This document shows, piece by piece, positions 44,475 through 54,323 of a stretch of 64,000 nucleotides of DNA. The position numbers were made by a program, and so were the translations under genes. The notes under the pieces were generated by a model. It worked only from the letters and a program-made list of their open reading frames with translations. It had not been told where the DNA came from and ran no database searches. The number at the start of each line of letters is the position of its first letter. Positions within the stretch are counted from its first letter, which is position 1. The DNA comes from Caldicellulosiruptor changbaiensis (GTDB lineage: Bacteria > Bacillota > Thermoanaerobacteria > Caldicellulosiruptorales > Caldicellulosiruptoraceae), in the NCBI RefSeq assembly GCF_003999255.1, contig NZ_CP034791.1:1466501-1530500 (forward strand). The letters run 5' to 3'.

Positions 44475-44825
44475 TTACAAGCGAATACCATCCACATAAA
44501 TATTAATATTACCTGGTTTTAAGCCAGTGTATTTTTCAATTGCATACGATACCCTCTCCTTGATATTTTCAGCAATTACAGGAATTCTTGTACCATATTC
44601 CACAATTATATGGATATCAGCATTAACAACTCCATTTTCTGCTATGACTTTTATCCCTTTTTGAAGGTTTTCTCTGCCAAGTAAATTTACAATCCCATCT
44701 GTAACACTCTTTGATGCCATCCCAACAACGCCATAGCTCTCCATACTGCTCAACCCTATAATTGTTGCAATACAATCATTTGTTATCTCTATCTTACCAA
44801 ACTCATTTTCAAAATACACACCCAT
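44475..44825 (-). CDS. Asp23/Gls24 family protein (YloU)
   Basis: A 116-residue DUF322 protein, found at the membrane and linked to envelope stress. The N-terminus GKIEITNDCIATIIGLSSME and the late TGLKPGNINIYVDGIRL are typical. The yloU-fakA gene pair is conserved in Firmicutes. Confidence 0.92.
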   Translation of the reverse strand: MGVYFENEFGKIEITNDCIATIIGLSSMESYGVVGMASKSVTDGIVNLLGRENLQKGIKVIAENGVVNADIHIIVEYGTRIPVIAENIKERVSYAIEKYTGLKPGNINIYVDGIRL

Positions 44826-44838
44826 ATTTTTTCATCTC

Positions 44839-45423
44839 CTATCTTTTTACAATCTTTGAAAGTCGCTTATAAAGCACAAATGTTACAATAGATATTATCG
44901 CTCCTTTAATGAGGTTAAACGGTATAATTGAAAACAATACCAGAGTGAACTTATCAGTAATGAGACTATTGAACTTTGCAGCAAGTTTTACTATCTCTGT
45001 TATAGGAAATTTTAAAGCCTTTTCATACAAAGGAAGAAGTACAAAATAGTTCAAAATTCCTGCCCAGATTGAAAAAACTAAGGTAGATAGTGCTAAAGCT
45101 AATATAGCTCCCTTTTTTGTTCTATTCTTATTGTATATGTATCCAGCAACAAATACGAAACAACCACCTATCATAAAGTTTGCAAGCTCACCTATTCCAG
45201 CTGTTTTTGTAACAAAAAGATGAAGTACATTTTTCAAGAATTCAACTGCAACTCCTGACAAAGGCCCTAATGCAAATGACAAAATAAGTGCTATTGAGTC
45301 ACTGAAATCAAGTTTCAAAAAATCTGGAAATATCCCCAGGGGAAACTCAATAAGCATTACAACAAAAGCAAGTGCACCAAATATAGAAATCTTAACAAGA
45401 TTTTTTATCCCTGCCTGGTTCAT
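44839..45423 (-). CDS. ECF transporter substrate-binding subunit (RibU-like)
   Basis: A 194-residue S component with about six helices. It has the Ala-rich first helix (ISIFGALAFVVMLIEFPLG) used to bind EcfT, and the loop LKLDFSDSIALILSFALG typical of the riboflavin type. No FMN riboswitch is present: the gap upstream is only 32 bases. The energising module encoded at 62.3-64 kb probably powers it. Confidence 0.8.
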   Translation of the reverse strand: MNQAGIKNLVKISIFGALAFVVMLIEFPLGIFPDFLKLDFSDSIALILSFALGPLSGVAVEFLKNVLHLFVTKTAGIGELANFMIGGCFVFVAGYIYNKNRTKKGAILALALSTLVFSIWAGILNYFVLLPLYEKALKFPITEIVKLAAKFNSLITDKFTLVLFSIIPFNLIKGAIISIVTFVLYKRLSKIVKR

Positions 45424-45455
45424 TTTTTTGTTCTCCTCCTTTACTAAGGCGCTTG

Positions 45456-46154
45456 TTACTCAAATACTGAAAAAGCATCAAGCTCGTCTAACACTTTATA
45501 TTCGCCGGGATTCAAATTTTCATCTAACTTTAACCTACCTATTCTGATACGTTTTAAATACACAACCTTATTCCCAATCGATTCAAACATTCTCTTTATT
45601 TGATGGTATTTTCCTTCATAAATTGTAAGGCTAACTGTGAAATCGTCTAATATAGTATATTTTGCTGGCAAGGTTTTATAACCATCATCTAAAACAACAC
45701 CATCTTCAAATACCTTTATCTTTTCTCTATTAAGCTCTTTCTCAAGCTTAACAATGTATTCCTTCTCTATGTGTTTTTTGGGTGATATAACTTTGTGCGT
45801 ATACTCTCCATTGTTTGTAATTATCAAAAGACCCTCAGCGTCTTTATCAAGCCTACCAACCGTGTGCAAATTTCTATATTTTAGGTTTTCCGGAATAAGC
45901 GAGAAAATAGTGGGTGAAAATGGGTCATCATTTGAACAAACATACCCTTGAGGTTTGTTCATCATAATGTAAACCCACTTTTGAAGCTCTACTATTTCCT
46001 CTCCCACCTGTACAACATCTTTTTCTTCATCAACTTTCAAATCTGGGCTGTTAACTTTTCTGCCATTTACTTTTACAAGGCCCTTCTTTATCAACCTTTT
46101 TACCTCGCTCCTTGTTCCAAAACCACTGTGTGCTAAAAACCTGTCAAGCCTCAT
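45456..46154 (-). CDS. RsuA/RluB family rRNA pseudouridine synthase
   Basis: A 232-residue enzyme with an N-terminal S4 RNA-binding domain (MRLDRFLAHSGFGTRSEV, VKVNGRKVNSPDLKV) and a catalytic domain with the Asp in TVGRLDKDAEGLLIITNNG. The C-terminal EGKYHQIKRMFESIGNKV is typical. The small size is closer to RsuA (16S U516) than to the longer RluB, but the target is not certain. Confidence 0.9.
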   Translation of the reverse strand: MRLDRFLAHSGFGTRSEVKRLIKKGLVKVNGRKVNSPDLKVDEEKDVVQVGEEIVELQKWVYIMMNKPQGYVCSNDDPFSPTIFSLIPENLKYRNLHTVGRLDKDAEGLLIITNNGEYTHKVISPKKHIEKEYIVKLEKELNREKIKVFEDGVVLDDGYKTLPAKYTILDDFTVSLTIYEGKYHQIKRMFESIGNKVVYLKRIRIGRLKLDENLNPGEYKVLDELDAFSVFE

Positions 46155-46155
46155 A

Positions 46156-47523
46156 TTACTCTAATCTCCACCCTCTTGGAAAATAGTTTTTTATTATATG
46201 CCCTTCTGCCTTACCCCAGCCAAGTGTAAAACCATCTACACACACAGCAACAAAACCATTCAAATTTTCAACATTTTCAATAGTCTCGCCCTTGAGGTAC
46301 CTAATTAGCCTTTCATCATCTACAGAAAAGTTGATAACCTTTTTTAGGTCTTCGAACTTGAGACTGGAAATAAGGTGCGCTGAAGGATAAAACCTCCCTT
46401 TGTAAACCTCTCCAAGCAAAAGCCCATTTCTTATAGGAGTAATTTTGTCAAACGGTCCTTCATATCCTAAATAAAGCTTGTCAGCCTTTTTATAAAATAC
46501 CCTGTTTTCGAACATTTTAAAATCTATATTCAAATGTTTATGGCAAAATCTTTCAAAAATTTCTAAATCGCTTTTGTCTACTTGATGCCTTTGCGGTTCA
46601 AAAACCCATTCATTGCCACTTTCTTTTACCTTTTTCAACTTGCAGACAAAATGCCCTTCACCTTTAACTTTGTGTGGATAGATTCTAACAGTTTTTTTAA
46701 GCTCCAGATTTCCATTTATCTCAAGCCCATCAGAAAATCCAGGATATTTTTCTATTTCAATGACCTCATAGTTTTTGTGTTTTTTCAAGAACCAGTCGAT
46801 TATCCCTTCATTTTCTTCGGGCTCAAATGTACAAGTAGAATAGACTATCTCACCACCTACTTTTAAAAGCTCATCCACTTCTGTCATAATACTTCTTTGC
46901 AAGTTGACATACTTTTGTGGATGATTTAAAGTCCATTTTTTAGCAGCTGCTGGGTCCTTGCGAAACATCCCTTCACCTGAGCAAGGTGCATCAACTAAAA
47001 TCTTGTCAAAGTATGCACCATAGCTTTCAGCTATTTCTTTTGGCTTGTTATTCAAAATTACAACATTTGTAAGTCCAAGATTTTCTACATTCTTAACAAG
47101 TGCCTTTATCCTACTTGGTTTGACATCGTTTGATACAAGCATACCGCTTGGTCCAATCTTTGCTGCTATCTGGATAGTCTTTCCACCCGGTGCTGCACAC
47201 AAATCTAAAACCTTTTCTCCCTCTTTCACATCCAAAGCCTCAACAGGAAACATTGCTGAAGGTTCTTGGATATATATAAGCCCTGCAAAATAGTATGGAT
47301 GCTTGCTCAGTCTTATTTCATCGTTTATATAAAACCCGTCTTCACACCATGGGACTTTTTCAAATTCTATACCAATTCGCTTCATGAATTCATCAACCGA
47401 GACCTTTGCAGTATTTACCCTAAATCCCTTGTAGCTATCAAAATCATACACCTTTACAAAATCTTCAAACTCATCTTTCAAAATCTCTTTCATCTTTGAC
47501 AAAAACTCTTCTGGTAAGTTCAA
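46156..47523 (-). CDS. RsmF-type rRNA (cytosine-C5) methyltransferase (NOL1/NOP2/Sun family)
   Basis: A 455-residue SAM-dependent methyltransferase. SAM-binding VLDLCAAPGGKTIQIA and the two catalytic cysteines, in DAPCSGEGMFRKDP and STCTFEPEENE, are present. An RNA-binding C-terminal domain (about 310-455) follows. It ends one base before the RsuA-like gene starts. Length and C-terminal domain fit RsmF; the exact target base is inferred. Confidence 0.9.
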   Translation of the reverse strand: MNLPEEFLSKMKEILKDEFEDFVKVYDFDSYKGFRVNTAKVSVDEFMKRIGIEFEKVPWCEDGFYINDEIRLSKHPYYFAGLIYIQEPSAMFPVEALDVKEGEKVLDLCAAPGGKTIQIAAKIGPSGMLVSNDVKPSRIKALVKNVENLGLTNVVILNNKPKEIAESYGAYFDKILVDAPCSGEGMFRKDPAAAKKWTLNHPQKYVNLQRSIMTEVDELLKVGGEIVYSTCTFEPEENEGIIDWFLKKHKNYEVIEIEKYPGFSDGLEINGNLELKKTVRIYPHKVKGEGHFVCKLKKVKESGNEWVFEPQRHQVDKSDLEIFERFCHKHLNIDFKMFENRVFYKKADKLYLGYEGPFDKITPIRNGLLLGEVYKGRFYPSAHLISSLKFEDLKKVINFSVDDERLIRYLKGETIENVENLNGFVAVCVDGFTLGWGKAEGHIIKNYFPRGWRLE

Positions 47524-47550
47524 TTTTAAAATTTACCTCCTCTTCAAGCC

Positions 47551-48720
47551 CTATAAAACTTGGAATATAAAGCACTTTAGGTACAAAGATTCTTCATAAT
47601 TTATAAGATACGGGTGGTCTTTTGCCTGTGTTCTATACTCAATCATTCTCAAGGTCTTTTTTGCATCCTTTGCTGCATCTTTTATTACCTCAAAGAACAA
47701 ATCTGGTTTCATATAATGTGAGCATGAACATGTGACGAGAATTCCACCTTTTTTGAGTATCTTCATTGCTCTTAAGTTAATCTCTTTGTACCCTCTCTTT
47801 GCATTCTCAATTGTATGAATGCTTTTAGCAAACGCTGGCGGGTCTAAAATCACAACATCGTACTTTTCCTTTTTGTCATCAAGCTCATTTAAATAGTCAA
47901 AGACATTCGCAACCACAAACTCACATTTGTTTTCAACACCGTTTAATTTTGCATTTCTCATTGCATGCTCAATTGCTGTGTCTGAAATATCAACTCCAAT
48001 GACCTTAGATGCACCAAACTTTGCAGCATTTATTGTAAAACCACCTGTATGGCAAAAACAGTCAAGAACAGTCTTGCCACTTACAAAATTTCTTATTGCA
48101 ACCCTATTTTCCTTTTGGTCTAAAAAATACCCTGTCTTTTGTCCATTTTCTATATCAACAATCATCTTTATACCATTTTCTTCTATCTCAACCTCTGTAG
48201 AAGACTTTCCATATAAAAAGCCTTTCTTCAGCTCAAGTCCTTCAATCTCTCTTACCTTTGCATCATTTCTCTCATAGATTGCTTTTGGACTCACCACATC
48301 AACTAATATATCTACCAGCTTATCTTTGTATCTGTCAACACCTTTTGAAAGTGTTTGCATAACCAAAACATCATTGAACTTGTCAACAATAAGCCCCGGC
48401 AGAAAATCAGCTTCTGCAAAGATAAGTCTACAGTTATCAAGATACCCTATACTTTTCCTATACTCCCAGGCATCTTGAACTCTTTTTTTGAAAAAATCTA
48501 TGTTAATCTCTTCATTTTTTCTTGTAAGAATTCTTACCAAAATCTGGGATTTTGAGTTTATAAAACCTTTCCCTACAAACTTGTTTTTGAAGTTGTAAAC
48601 TTCCACAATATCGCCATCTTCAAACTCACCATCTATCCTCTCAACCTCGTGTCTAAACACCCAAGGATGTCCACTTTCAACCCTCAACCCTTTCCCTTTT
48701 GCCAAGAATACCTTTGCCAT
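47551..48720 (-). CDS. RlmI-type 23S rRNA (cytosine-C5) methyltransferase
   Basis: A 389-residue enzyme with an N-terminal PUA domain (KVFLAKGKGLRVESGHPWVF) and a SAM domain (DCFCHTGGFTINAAKFGAS, VILDPPAFAKS, CSCSHYM with catalytic Cys). The ATG at 48720 (AAGAGGTG 10 bases upstream) gives MAKVFLAKGKG; an in-frame TTG at 48741 overlaps the NUDIX stop. Target C1962 is inferred from the family. Confidence 0.88.
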   Translation of the reverse strand: MAKVFLAKGKGLRVESGHPWVFRHEVERIDGEFEDGDIVEVYNFKNKFVGKGFINSKSQILVRILTRKNEEINIDFFKKRVQDAWEYRKSIGYLDNCRLIFAEADFLPGLIVDKFNDVLVMQTLSKGVDRYKDKLVDILVDVVSPKAIYERNDAKVREIEGLELKKGFLYGKSSTEVEIEENGIKMIVDIENGQKTGYFLDQKENRVAIRNFVSGKTVLDCFCHTGGFTINAAKFGASKVIGVDISDTAIEHAMRNAKLNGVENKCEFVVANVFDYLNELDDKKEKYDVVILDPPAFAKSIHTIENAKRGYKEINLRAMKILKKGGILVTCSCSHYMKPDLFFEVIKDAAKDAKKTLRMIEYRTQAKDHPYLINYEESLYLKCFIFQVL

Positions 48721-48737
48721 ATGATAAAAACACCTCT

Positions 48738-49334
48738 TCAATCTATTCTCTTTTGTGTTAGGTATTCATATACAAGATAAGTAGAATGGTAGCGTAAATT
48801 CCCCCAGTCCTTCCAAAAACCGCTCTGCTGCTCAATAATATCGCAATAGTCTTTTATCCTTGGTACTTCAACAAACAAAACCTCAGAAATCTCTCCATCA
48901 GTTTCTGCAAAGCTGTCATTTTTGTAATCATCTATTAAGAAGACGAAAGAGAAAAACTTATATGATTTGTGTTTATAACAAAGATTGTACTCGATAACAC
49001 CTATCAAAGAAAACTTTTGAACATCAATCCCGAGCTCCTCTTTTACTTCTCTTTTCAAGGCATCAACCACTTTTTCACCAATTCCAATCCCACCTGATGG
49101 TACTCTGTACAAACCTTGAGGGTACTCATCCTGCCTTACAAGCAAAATAAAATCACCATTTTTGACAGCAAATACAACCTCACCAATTCTGTCAACGTTT
49201 ATCTTAGAGTTTACATATTCAAAAAATTCTTGAGTTTCAATCTCTATATCAATTTTTTTCTCTATCAAATCCCTTGATACATCTATCTCACTCAAATCAA
49301 ACATGCTCGGCAAACGCACTTTTAAATTGCTCAT
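48738..49334 (-). CDS. NUDIX hydrolase
   Basis: A 198-residue protein with an intact Nudix box: GGIGIGEKVVDALKREVKEE then LGI. The N-terminal ~50 residues are not part of the Nudix fold and are unassigned. The start overlaps mobA by 38 bases but has a very good GGAGGAGG site. Substrate unknown; the family cleaves nucleoside diphosphate derivatives. Confidence 0.85.
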   Translation of the reverse strand: MSNLKVRLPSMFDLSEIDVSRDLIEKKIDIEIETQEFFEYVNSKINVDRIGEVVFAVKNGDFILLVRQDEYPQGLYRVPSGGIGIGEKVVDALKREVKEELGIDVQKFSLIGVIEYNLCYKHKSYKFFSFVFLIDDYKNDSFAETDGEISEVLFVEVPRIKDYCDIIEQQSGFWKDWGNLRYHSTYLVYEYLTQKRID

Positions 49335-49896
49335 TTGCCTCCTCCAAATCTTGTATAGTGTTTATATTCTTAAAGCTCATTAACATGCTATCAAATTGTA
49401 GTATTTCATTTAGCTCTATCTTTTTTATATTTGAATTTTTTAGTGCAAAGTTAAGCGATAGTATCCCTTTGCTAACACATTCAAGTGCACTTTTTAAAAA
49501 TGTTTTACTATACACACAGCATAAAGGTTCAAAATAGCCATTGTAAAATGGCACAACTGCATCATATCCTTCAAACTGTAGCATATACCTTACCAATTCT
49601 CTATTTATAAACGGCATGTCACATGCACAAATAAAATTTTTATCGCTTTGAGAATATATCAAACTTGTAATAACTCCTGCCACAGGTGCATCAATTTTAA
49701 GTGCATCTTTTATCACTTTAAAATTTTTTAACTTTAAGACTTTTTCTTCTTTCACAACAATAAACTTTTGATCAAATAAATCTCCTATGTTTTGGTCTAT
49801 TATCTCAACAACGTTCTTCCCACAAATAGTTATGTTTAGCTTGTCAAAGCCAAGTCGGCTTGATTTTCCACCTGCAAGTATAAATAGATTTTTCAT
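49297..49896 (-). CDS. mobA: Molybdenum cofactor guanylyltransferase
   Basis: A 199-residue enzyme that attaches GMP to molybdopterin. The N-terminal FILAGGKSSRLGFDKL and ACDMPFINRELV are characteristic. It overlaps the molybdopterin oxidoreductase gene by four bases, so the two are coupled: one makes bis-MGD and the other uses it. No other molybdenum cofactor genes are in the window. Confidence 0.88.
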   Translation of the reverse strand: MKNLFILAGGKSSRLGFDKLNITICGKNVVEIIDQNIGDLFDQKFIVVKEEKVLKLKNFKVIKDALKIDAPVAGVITSLIYSQSDKNFICACDMPFINRELVRYMLQFEGYDAVVPFYNGYFEPLCCVYSKTFLKSALECVSKGILSLNFALKNSNIKKIELNEILQFDSMLMSFKNINTIQDLEEANEQFKSAFAEHV

Positions 49897-51827
49897 GTTG
49901 CCACCTTTTTGACAAACACAAAATTAGAATTAAAAGCAGCCTGAGAGTCTTTTTCAGCTGTAAAACCAAAAAGACAAGAGTTTATTGTCTCAATCTTTTC
50001 ATTTTGAAATCCCTCTTCAACAATTATAAATCCTCTGCCAACATTTTCGCTTATACAAGCCTCCAAAATAAAACCTCCACATCCATTGTATATTAAAATT
50101 CTATCCCTGTCTGAGATGTTTAACCTCTTTGCATCAAGAGGATTGATATAAGCAAGCTTTTTTCTTTCAAAAAACTCTTGAGAGTGCAGCGTCTTGTCAG
50201 AGTGAATTGTAACAAGTCTTAGCTGATTTTTCAAAGGTTTTTGAGTATGATCCAAAGCTGGTACAGCTACTCCTAATTCTTCACTCTTAAACTCAAATTT
50301 CTTGCTCTTTGTCAAAAATACTCTGTCTTCCCATGGCACATCGATTGCACAGCCTCTTGTAAAATGGCCTTCAAGTTTTATATTCAGGTTTTTCTCAAGG
50401 TGCTGTTTTACAACATCTACCCACTCTTTTTCGGATTTTATAGGAAAATCAAGATTTAGCCTTTTTGCAAGCTCATTTATTATCTCAACCTCTGACTTGG
50501 CTTCACCTATCTTCTCAATAGCCTTTTCTGAAATGCCTATATAGTCATGCCACATATTCGGGATGAATATATCTTCCTTTTCCAGAAAACTTGCTGCAGG
50601 CAAAATTAAGGTAGAGGCATAAGAAGTTGCTGTCAAGAACATATCTACATTGACCACAAACCTTTTTTGAAGTTCCCTGAACACCAAGTCAGAATCAGGA
50701 CATTGCGAAACAGGATTTCCTGCTGAGATATAAACAAATTCAATTGGCGGATCTGATAAACTCTTGAGATACTCTCCAAGTTTTGCTCTATTATAAAAAC
50801 GCTTATTCACAGCCCTCTTGTCATCTTTGAAAACAGGCTCGAGATTTTGAGTAAACCTGTGAGCAAAATTCGCACCGCCACCTTTTATCCCTACATTCCC
50901 AGAAATTGCAACAAGATAGTCAATTGTCCTGACTGTATTAACACCATTTGTATATCTCTGTGGTCCATAGCCAATAAAGGTTGAAACAGGCTTTTGCAAA
51001 AAAACCTGTGCAACTTGTTCAATTACTGCTTTCGATATCCCACACTTTTCTTCAACCTCTTTATATGAAAGACTTTCGGCAATTTTCTTTACTTCTTCAA
51101 ACCCAATAGAATGATTATCAATAAAATTTCTATCTTCTTTGCCATTTTCAATTATATACTTAATTGCTCCATACGCAAGATAAGAGTCAGAAGATGGTTT
51201 TATCACAATTCCTATATCAGCTATCTTAAAAGTAGGAGATTTATATATATCAATCACCATTACTTTTTTGCCCTGCTTCTTAGCCTCTAAAATAAGATAA
51301 TAAAGGTGAATGTTCGTCCAAAGCGCATTTCTCCCCCATAGCACAATCCAGTTAGAATTGAATAAATCAAAAGGTGAATGAGAAAGAGAGTTTCCAAAAT
51401 CTGTTTTCTGAGCAAGAAGACCCGCACCCCAACAAAGGCTACCTTCAGAATATGTAGCTCCGCCCAAGTAATCAAAAAATAGCCTCTCTATATTTTTTAA
51501 ATATCCTTCGTATCCATCGCCACTGTAGTACAAGATAGCACTTGAATTGTATCTTTTCAAAATTTCTTCTATTCTCTCTGCTATCAGATCAAGTGCAGTA
51601 TTCCAGTCAACCTCGTGAAAATCGTTTTTCACTCTCAAGAGGGGTTTTTTTATTCTCTCCTCAGAGTAAACTTTGTCAAGTAGTCTATAGCCTTTTTTGC
51701 ACAAAAAACCCCGAGTAATGGGATGGTCTTTGCTACCCGAAAGTTTTAAAGCCTTGCCATCTTGTACTTCTGCCAAAATTGCACAGCTGTCAAAACAATC
51801 AAGCGGGCAGAAAACTTTTTTAATCAT
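49893..51827 (-). CDS. Molybdopterin oxidoreductase of the DMSO-reductase family
   Basis: A 644-residue bis-MGD enzyme. The N-terminal [4Fe-4S] motif is C7-PLD-C11-FDS-C15 with C43 in ITRGFLCKKGY. ERIKKPLLRVK, DWNTALDLIAERIEEIL and the C-terminal dinucleotide-binding domain (RLVTIHSDKTLHSQEFF) follow. There is no twin-arginine signal, so it is cytoplasmic. A Cys in SEGSLCWGAG lies where a metal ligand could be, but this is uncertain. No partner iron-sulfur or membrane subunits are adjacent. The substrate cannot be inferred. The ATG at 51827 follows GGGGG. Confidence 0.8.
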   Translation of the reverse strand: MIKKVFCPLDCFDSCAILAEVQDGKALKLSGSKDHPITRGFLCKKGYRLLDKVYSEERIKKPLLRVKNDFHEVDWNTALDLIAERIEEILKRYNSSAILYYSGDGYEGYLKNIERLFFDYLGGATYSEGSLCWGAGLLAQKTDFGNSLSHSPFDLFNSNWIVLWGRNALWTNIHLYYLILEAKKQGKKVMVIDIYKSPTFKIADIGIVIKPSSDSYLAYGAIKYIIENGKEDRNFIDNHSIGFEEVKKIAESLSYKEVEEKCGISKAVIEQVAQVFLQKPVSTFIGYGPQRYTNGVNTVRTIDYLVAISGNVGIKGGGANFAHRFTQNLEPVFKDDKRAVNKRFYNRAKLGEYLKSLSDPPIEFVYISAGNPVSQCPDSDLVFRELQKRFVVNVDMFLTATSYASTLILPAASFLEKEDIFIPNMWHDYIGISEKAIEKIGEAKSEVEIINELAKRLNLDFPIKSEKEWVDVVKQHLEKNLNIKLEGHFTRGCAIDVPWEDRVFLTKSKKFEFKSEELGVAVPALDHTQKPLKNQLRLVTIHSDKTLHSQEFFERKKLAYINPLDAKRLNISDRDRILIYNGCGGFILEACISENVGRGFIIVEEGFQNEKIETINSCLFGFTAEKDSQAAFNSNFVFVKKVAT

Positions 51828-51850
51828 TATATAGCCCCCAAAAATTTTTT

Positions 51851-52690
51851 TCACATTTCTACAAAGTCAAGACTAATATCAAGACTTTTTACAGAATGAG
51901 TAATACTACCGACTGATATAATGTCAACCCCTGTTTTTGCAATCTCCTCGATATTCTCCAATGTTATATTGCCAGATGCCTCAATCAAAGCCTTCCCTGA
52001 TGCTGCTTCTACAGCTTTTTTCATATCATCAAGCCCAAAGTGGTCAAGCATGATAATATCAGCACCTGCTTCAAGTGCTTCTTCAAATTCATTCATTGTC
52101 CTCACTTCAACCTCTATCTTCATTGTGTGAGGTATGTTTTCTCTTGCTCTTTTTATTGCCTCTTTTATACTTCCTACAGCTTTGATATGGTTGTCTTTTA
52201 TCAAAACTGCATCAGACAAGGAATACCTATGGTTTTTCCCACCACCAACAAAAACTCCGTACTTGTCAAGCATCCGCAAAAGAGGAACAGTCTTTCTTGT
52301 GTCTGTCACAATTGCCCTGTAACCTTTTATCTTTTGAGAAAGTCTATTTGTAACAGTTGCAACCCCGCTCATCCTCTGAAGCAGATTCAGGGCTAACCTT
52401 TCACCTTTTAAAATTGCTCGAGTATTTCCTTTAATCTTTGCTAATATATCTCCCTTTTTAATAGGTTCTCCATCTGATTTTATCTTTTCAAATTCTATAT
52501 TTTCATCCAGTATCTCAAATACCCTTTTCGCAACATCTATACCACATAAAATTCCATCTTCTTTCGCAATTAAAATGGCCGAAGATATACTGTCTTGAGG
52601 TATCAACAGGTCTGTTGTTATATCTCCATATGGCATATCTTCTATCAATGCTTCCTTGATAAGCTTATCGACTATTAAAAAATTCAACAT
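51851..52690 (-). CDS. nadC: Nicotinate-nucleotide pyrophosphorylase
   Basis: Makes nicotinate mononucleotide from quinolinate and PRPP. Signatures YGDITTDLLI, NLLQRMSGVAT, TDTRKTVPLLRMLDKYGV and GGGKNHRYSLSDAVLIKDNH are present, and ASGNITLENIEEIAKTGVD lies near the end. Last of nadA-nadB-nadC. Confidence 0.96.
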   Translation of the reverse strand: MLNFLIVDKLIKEALIEDMPYGDITTDLLIPQDSISSAILIAKEDGILCGIDVAKRVFEILDENIEFEKIKSDGEPIKKGDILAKIKGNTRAILKGERLALNLLQRMSGVATVTNRLSQKIKGYRAIVTDTRKTVPLLRMLDKYGVFVGGGKNHRYSLSDAVLIKDNHIKAVGSIKEAIKRARENIPHTMKIEVEVRTMNEFEEALEAGADIIMLDHFGLDDMKKAVEAASGKALIEASGNITLENIEEIAKTGVDIISVGSITHSVKSLDISLDFVEM

Positions 52691-54316
52691 CTATTCTAAT
52701 ACCTCCCATCCATTCAGAGAGAACACGAGATGCTTTTTCCAATTAACATCGTCCTGGTAAGGAAAATCCTCTCTGTAATGAGATCCCCTGCTTTCTTTTC
52801 TCATCAAAGCAGCAGATGCAATTGTATACCCAATCATAAGCATATTATAGTACTCAATCTGCTTTATAGTTTGGAGTTTAACTTTTGTAAGGCTATATAA
52901 CTTATCTAAAATATAGCTAATCAAACATTCAAGTCCTTCTTTGTTTCGAACAATTCCAGCAAACTCATTCATCTTTGACCTTAAAGTCTCAATCTCCACC
53001 ATTACATCTCCTTCAAACTCCTTAACTTCTTTGCAGTTATAAAGTACATTCACTTCTTTTACCTCTCCAATGTTACTGCCATTGATATACTCTGCTATCC
53101 TTCTTCCAAAAACAAGCCCTTCTAAAAGCGAGTTAGATGCAAGCCTGTTTGCACCGTGTACGCGTGTCCCTGCCGCCTCACCACAGACAAATAAGTTCTC
53201 GACTGTAGTTTTTCCAAACTCATCAGCCAACACCCCACCCATGCTATAATGCTGGGCAGGCGCAACAGGAATCCTTTCCTTTGTTATATCCAAGCCAAGT
53301 TCTAAGCATGTTTTGTATATATTTGGAAACCTTTTTTTAATAAACTGGCTATCAAGATGAGTTATGTCAAGAAAAACATTGTGTGAGTTTGTTCTTTTCA
53401 TCTCAAAATATATCGACCTTGAAACAATATCGCGCGGTGCAAGCTCTGCTTGAGGATGATACATTGGCATAAACCTTTCATTGTTTATATTATAAAGGAT
53501 TCCACCTTCGCCTCTTACAGCCTCTGATATCAAAAAGCTCTTGTTCTTTTCATGATATAATACTGTTGGATGAAACTGCACAAGCTCCATATCAACTAAC
53601 TTTGTACCACACCTCAGGGCTGCTGCGCAACCATCTCCAGTTGTTACTTCAGGGTTGGTAGTGTACTTGTATAAATACCCATAACCACCAGATGCAAGCA
53701 CGATATATCTTGCAAATATTATCAGATTTTTATCTTTTCTTTTAAGTACAACTCCAATTGCTTTATCATCATCAGTCAATATATCAACAAGAAAGGTATT
53801 TTCAAATACCGTCACGTTATTATATGATTTCAATTTCAGCCCAAGATGTTCTGAAATTATCCTTCCTGTTGCATCACCACTTGCATGGACAATTCTACGC
53901 CTGCTATGCGCACCTTCTTGACCTAATACAATCTCTCCTTCGTCGTCCAAATCAAACGGTATGTTCATCTTGAGCAAAATGTTTATATTCTCAATTGCTT
54001 CATCAACTAAGATTCTTACCATATGAGTATCACAAAGCCCTGCACCAGCTTTAATTGTATCCATGTAGTGAATGTCAGGACTGTCATCTTGGCTAAGTGG
54101 CGCGGCAATTCCACCTTGAGCCAAGGTTGTGTTGCTAATCTGAATACTCTCTTTTGTTATAAGAGCAATTTTTAATGACCTATCAAGATTAATTGTTGTA
54201 TAAAGCCCTGCAACACCTGTTCCCACGATAACAACATCAAACTTTAACACATCATCACTTTTCGTATCAAAATCAACACAGTATCTTTTAAACTCAACCA
54301 AATTAACCATCCCCAA
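52691..54316 (-). CDS. nadB: L-aspartate oxidase
   Basis: A 541-residue FAD enzyme that oxidises aspartate to iminoaspartate. The FAD-binding VVIVGTGVAGLYTTINLD, TLAQGGIAAPLS, HYSMGGVLADEFG and RVHGANRLASNSLLEGLVFG are all there. The annotated start is the frame's first TTG at 54316; an ATG six bases in, or a TTG after GGGGATGG, are alternatives. It starts eight bases after nadA. Confidence 0.95.
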   Translation of the reverse strand: MGMVNLVEFKRYCVDFDTKSDDVLKFDVVIVGTGVAGLYTTINLDRSLKIALITKESIQISNTTLAQGGIAAPLSQDDSPDIHYMDTIKAGAGLCDTHMVRILVDEAIENINILLKMNIPFDLDDEGEIVLGQEGAHSRRRIVHASGDATGRIISEHLGLKLKSYNNVTVFENTFLVDILTDDDKAIGVVLKRKDKNLIIFARYIVLASGGYGYLYKYTTNPEVTTGDGCAAALRCGTKLVDMELVQFHPTVLYHEKNKSFLISEAVRGEGGILYNINNERFMPMYHPQAELAPRDIVSRSIYFEMKRTNSHNVFLDITHLDSQFIKKRFPNIYKTCLELGLDITKERIPVAPAQHYSMGGVLADEFGKTTVENLFVCGEAAGTRVHGANRLASNSLLEGLVFGRRIAEYINGSNIGEVKEVNVLYNCKEVKEFEGDVMVEIETLRSKMNEFAGIVRNKEGLECLISYILDKLYSLTKVKLQTIKQIEYYNMLMIGYTIASAALMRKESRGSHYREDFPYQDDVNWKKHLVFSLNGWEVLE

Positions 54317-54323
54317 TTTCTAT

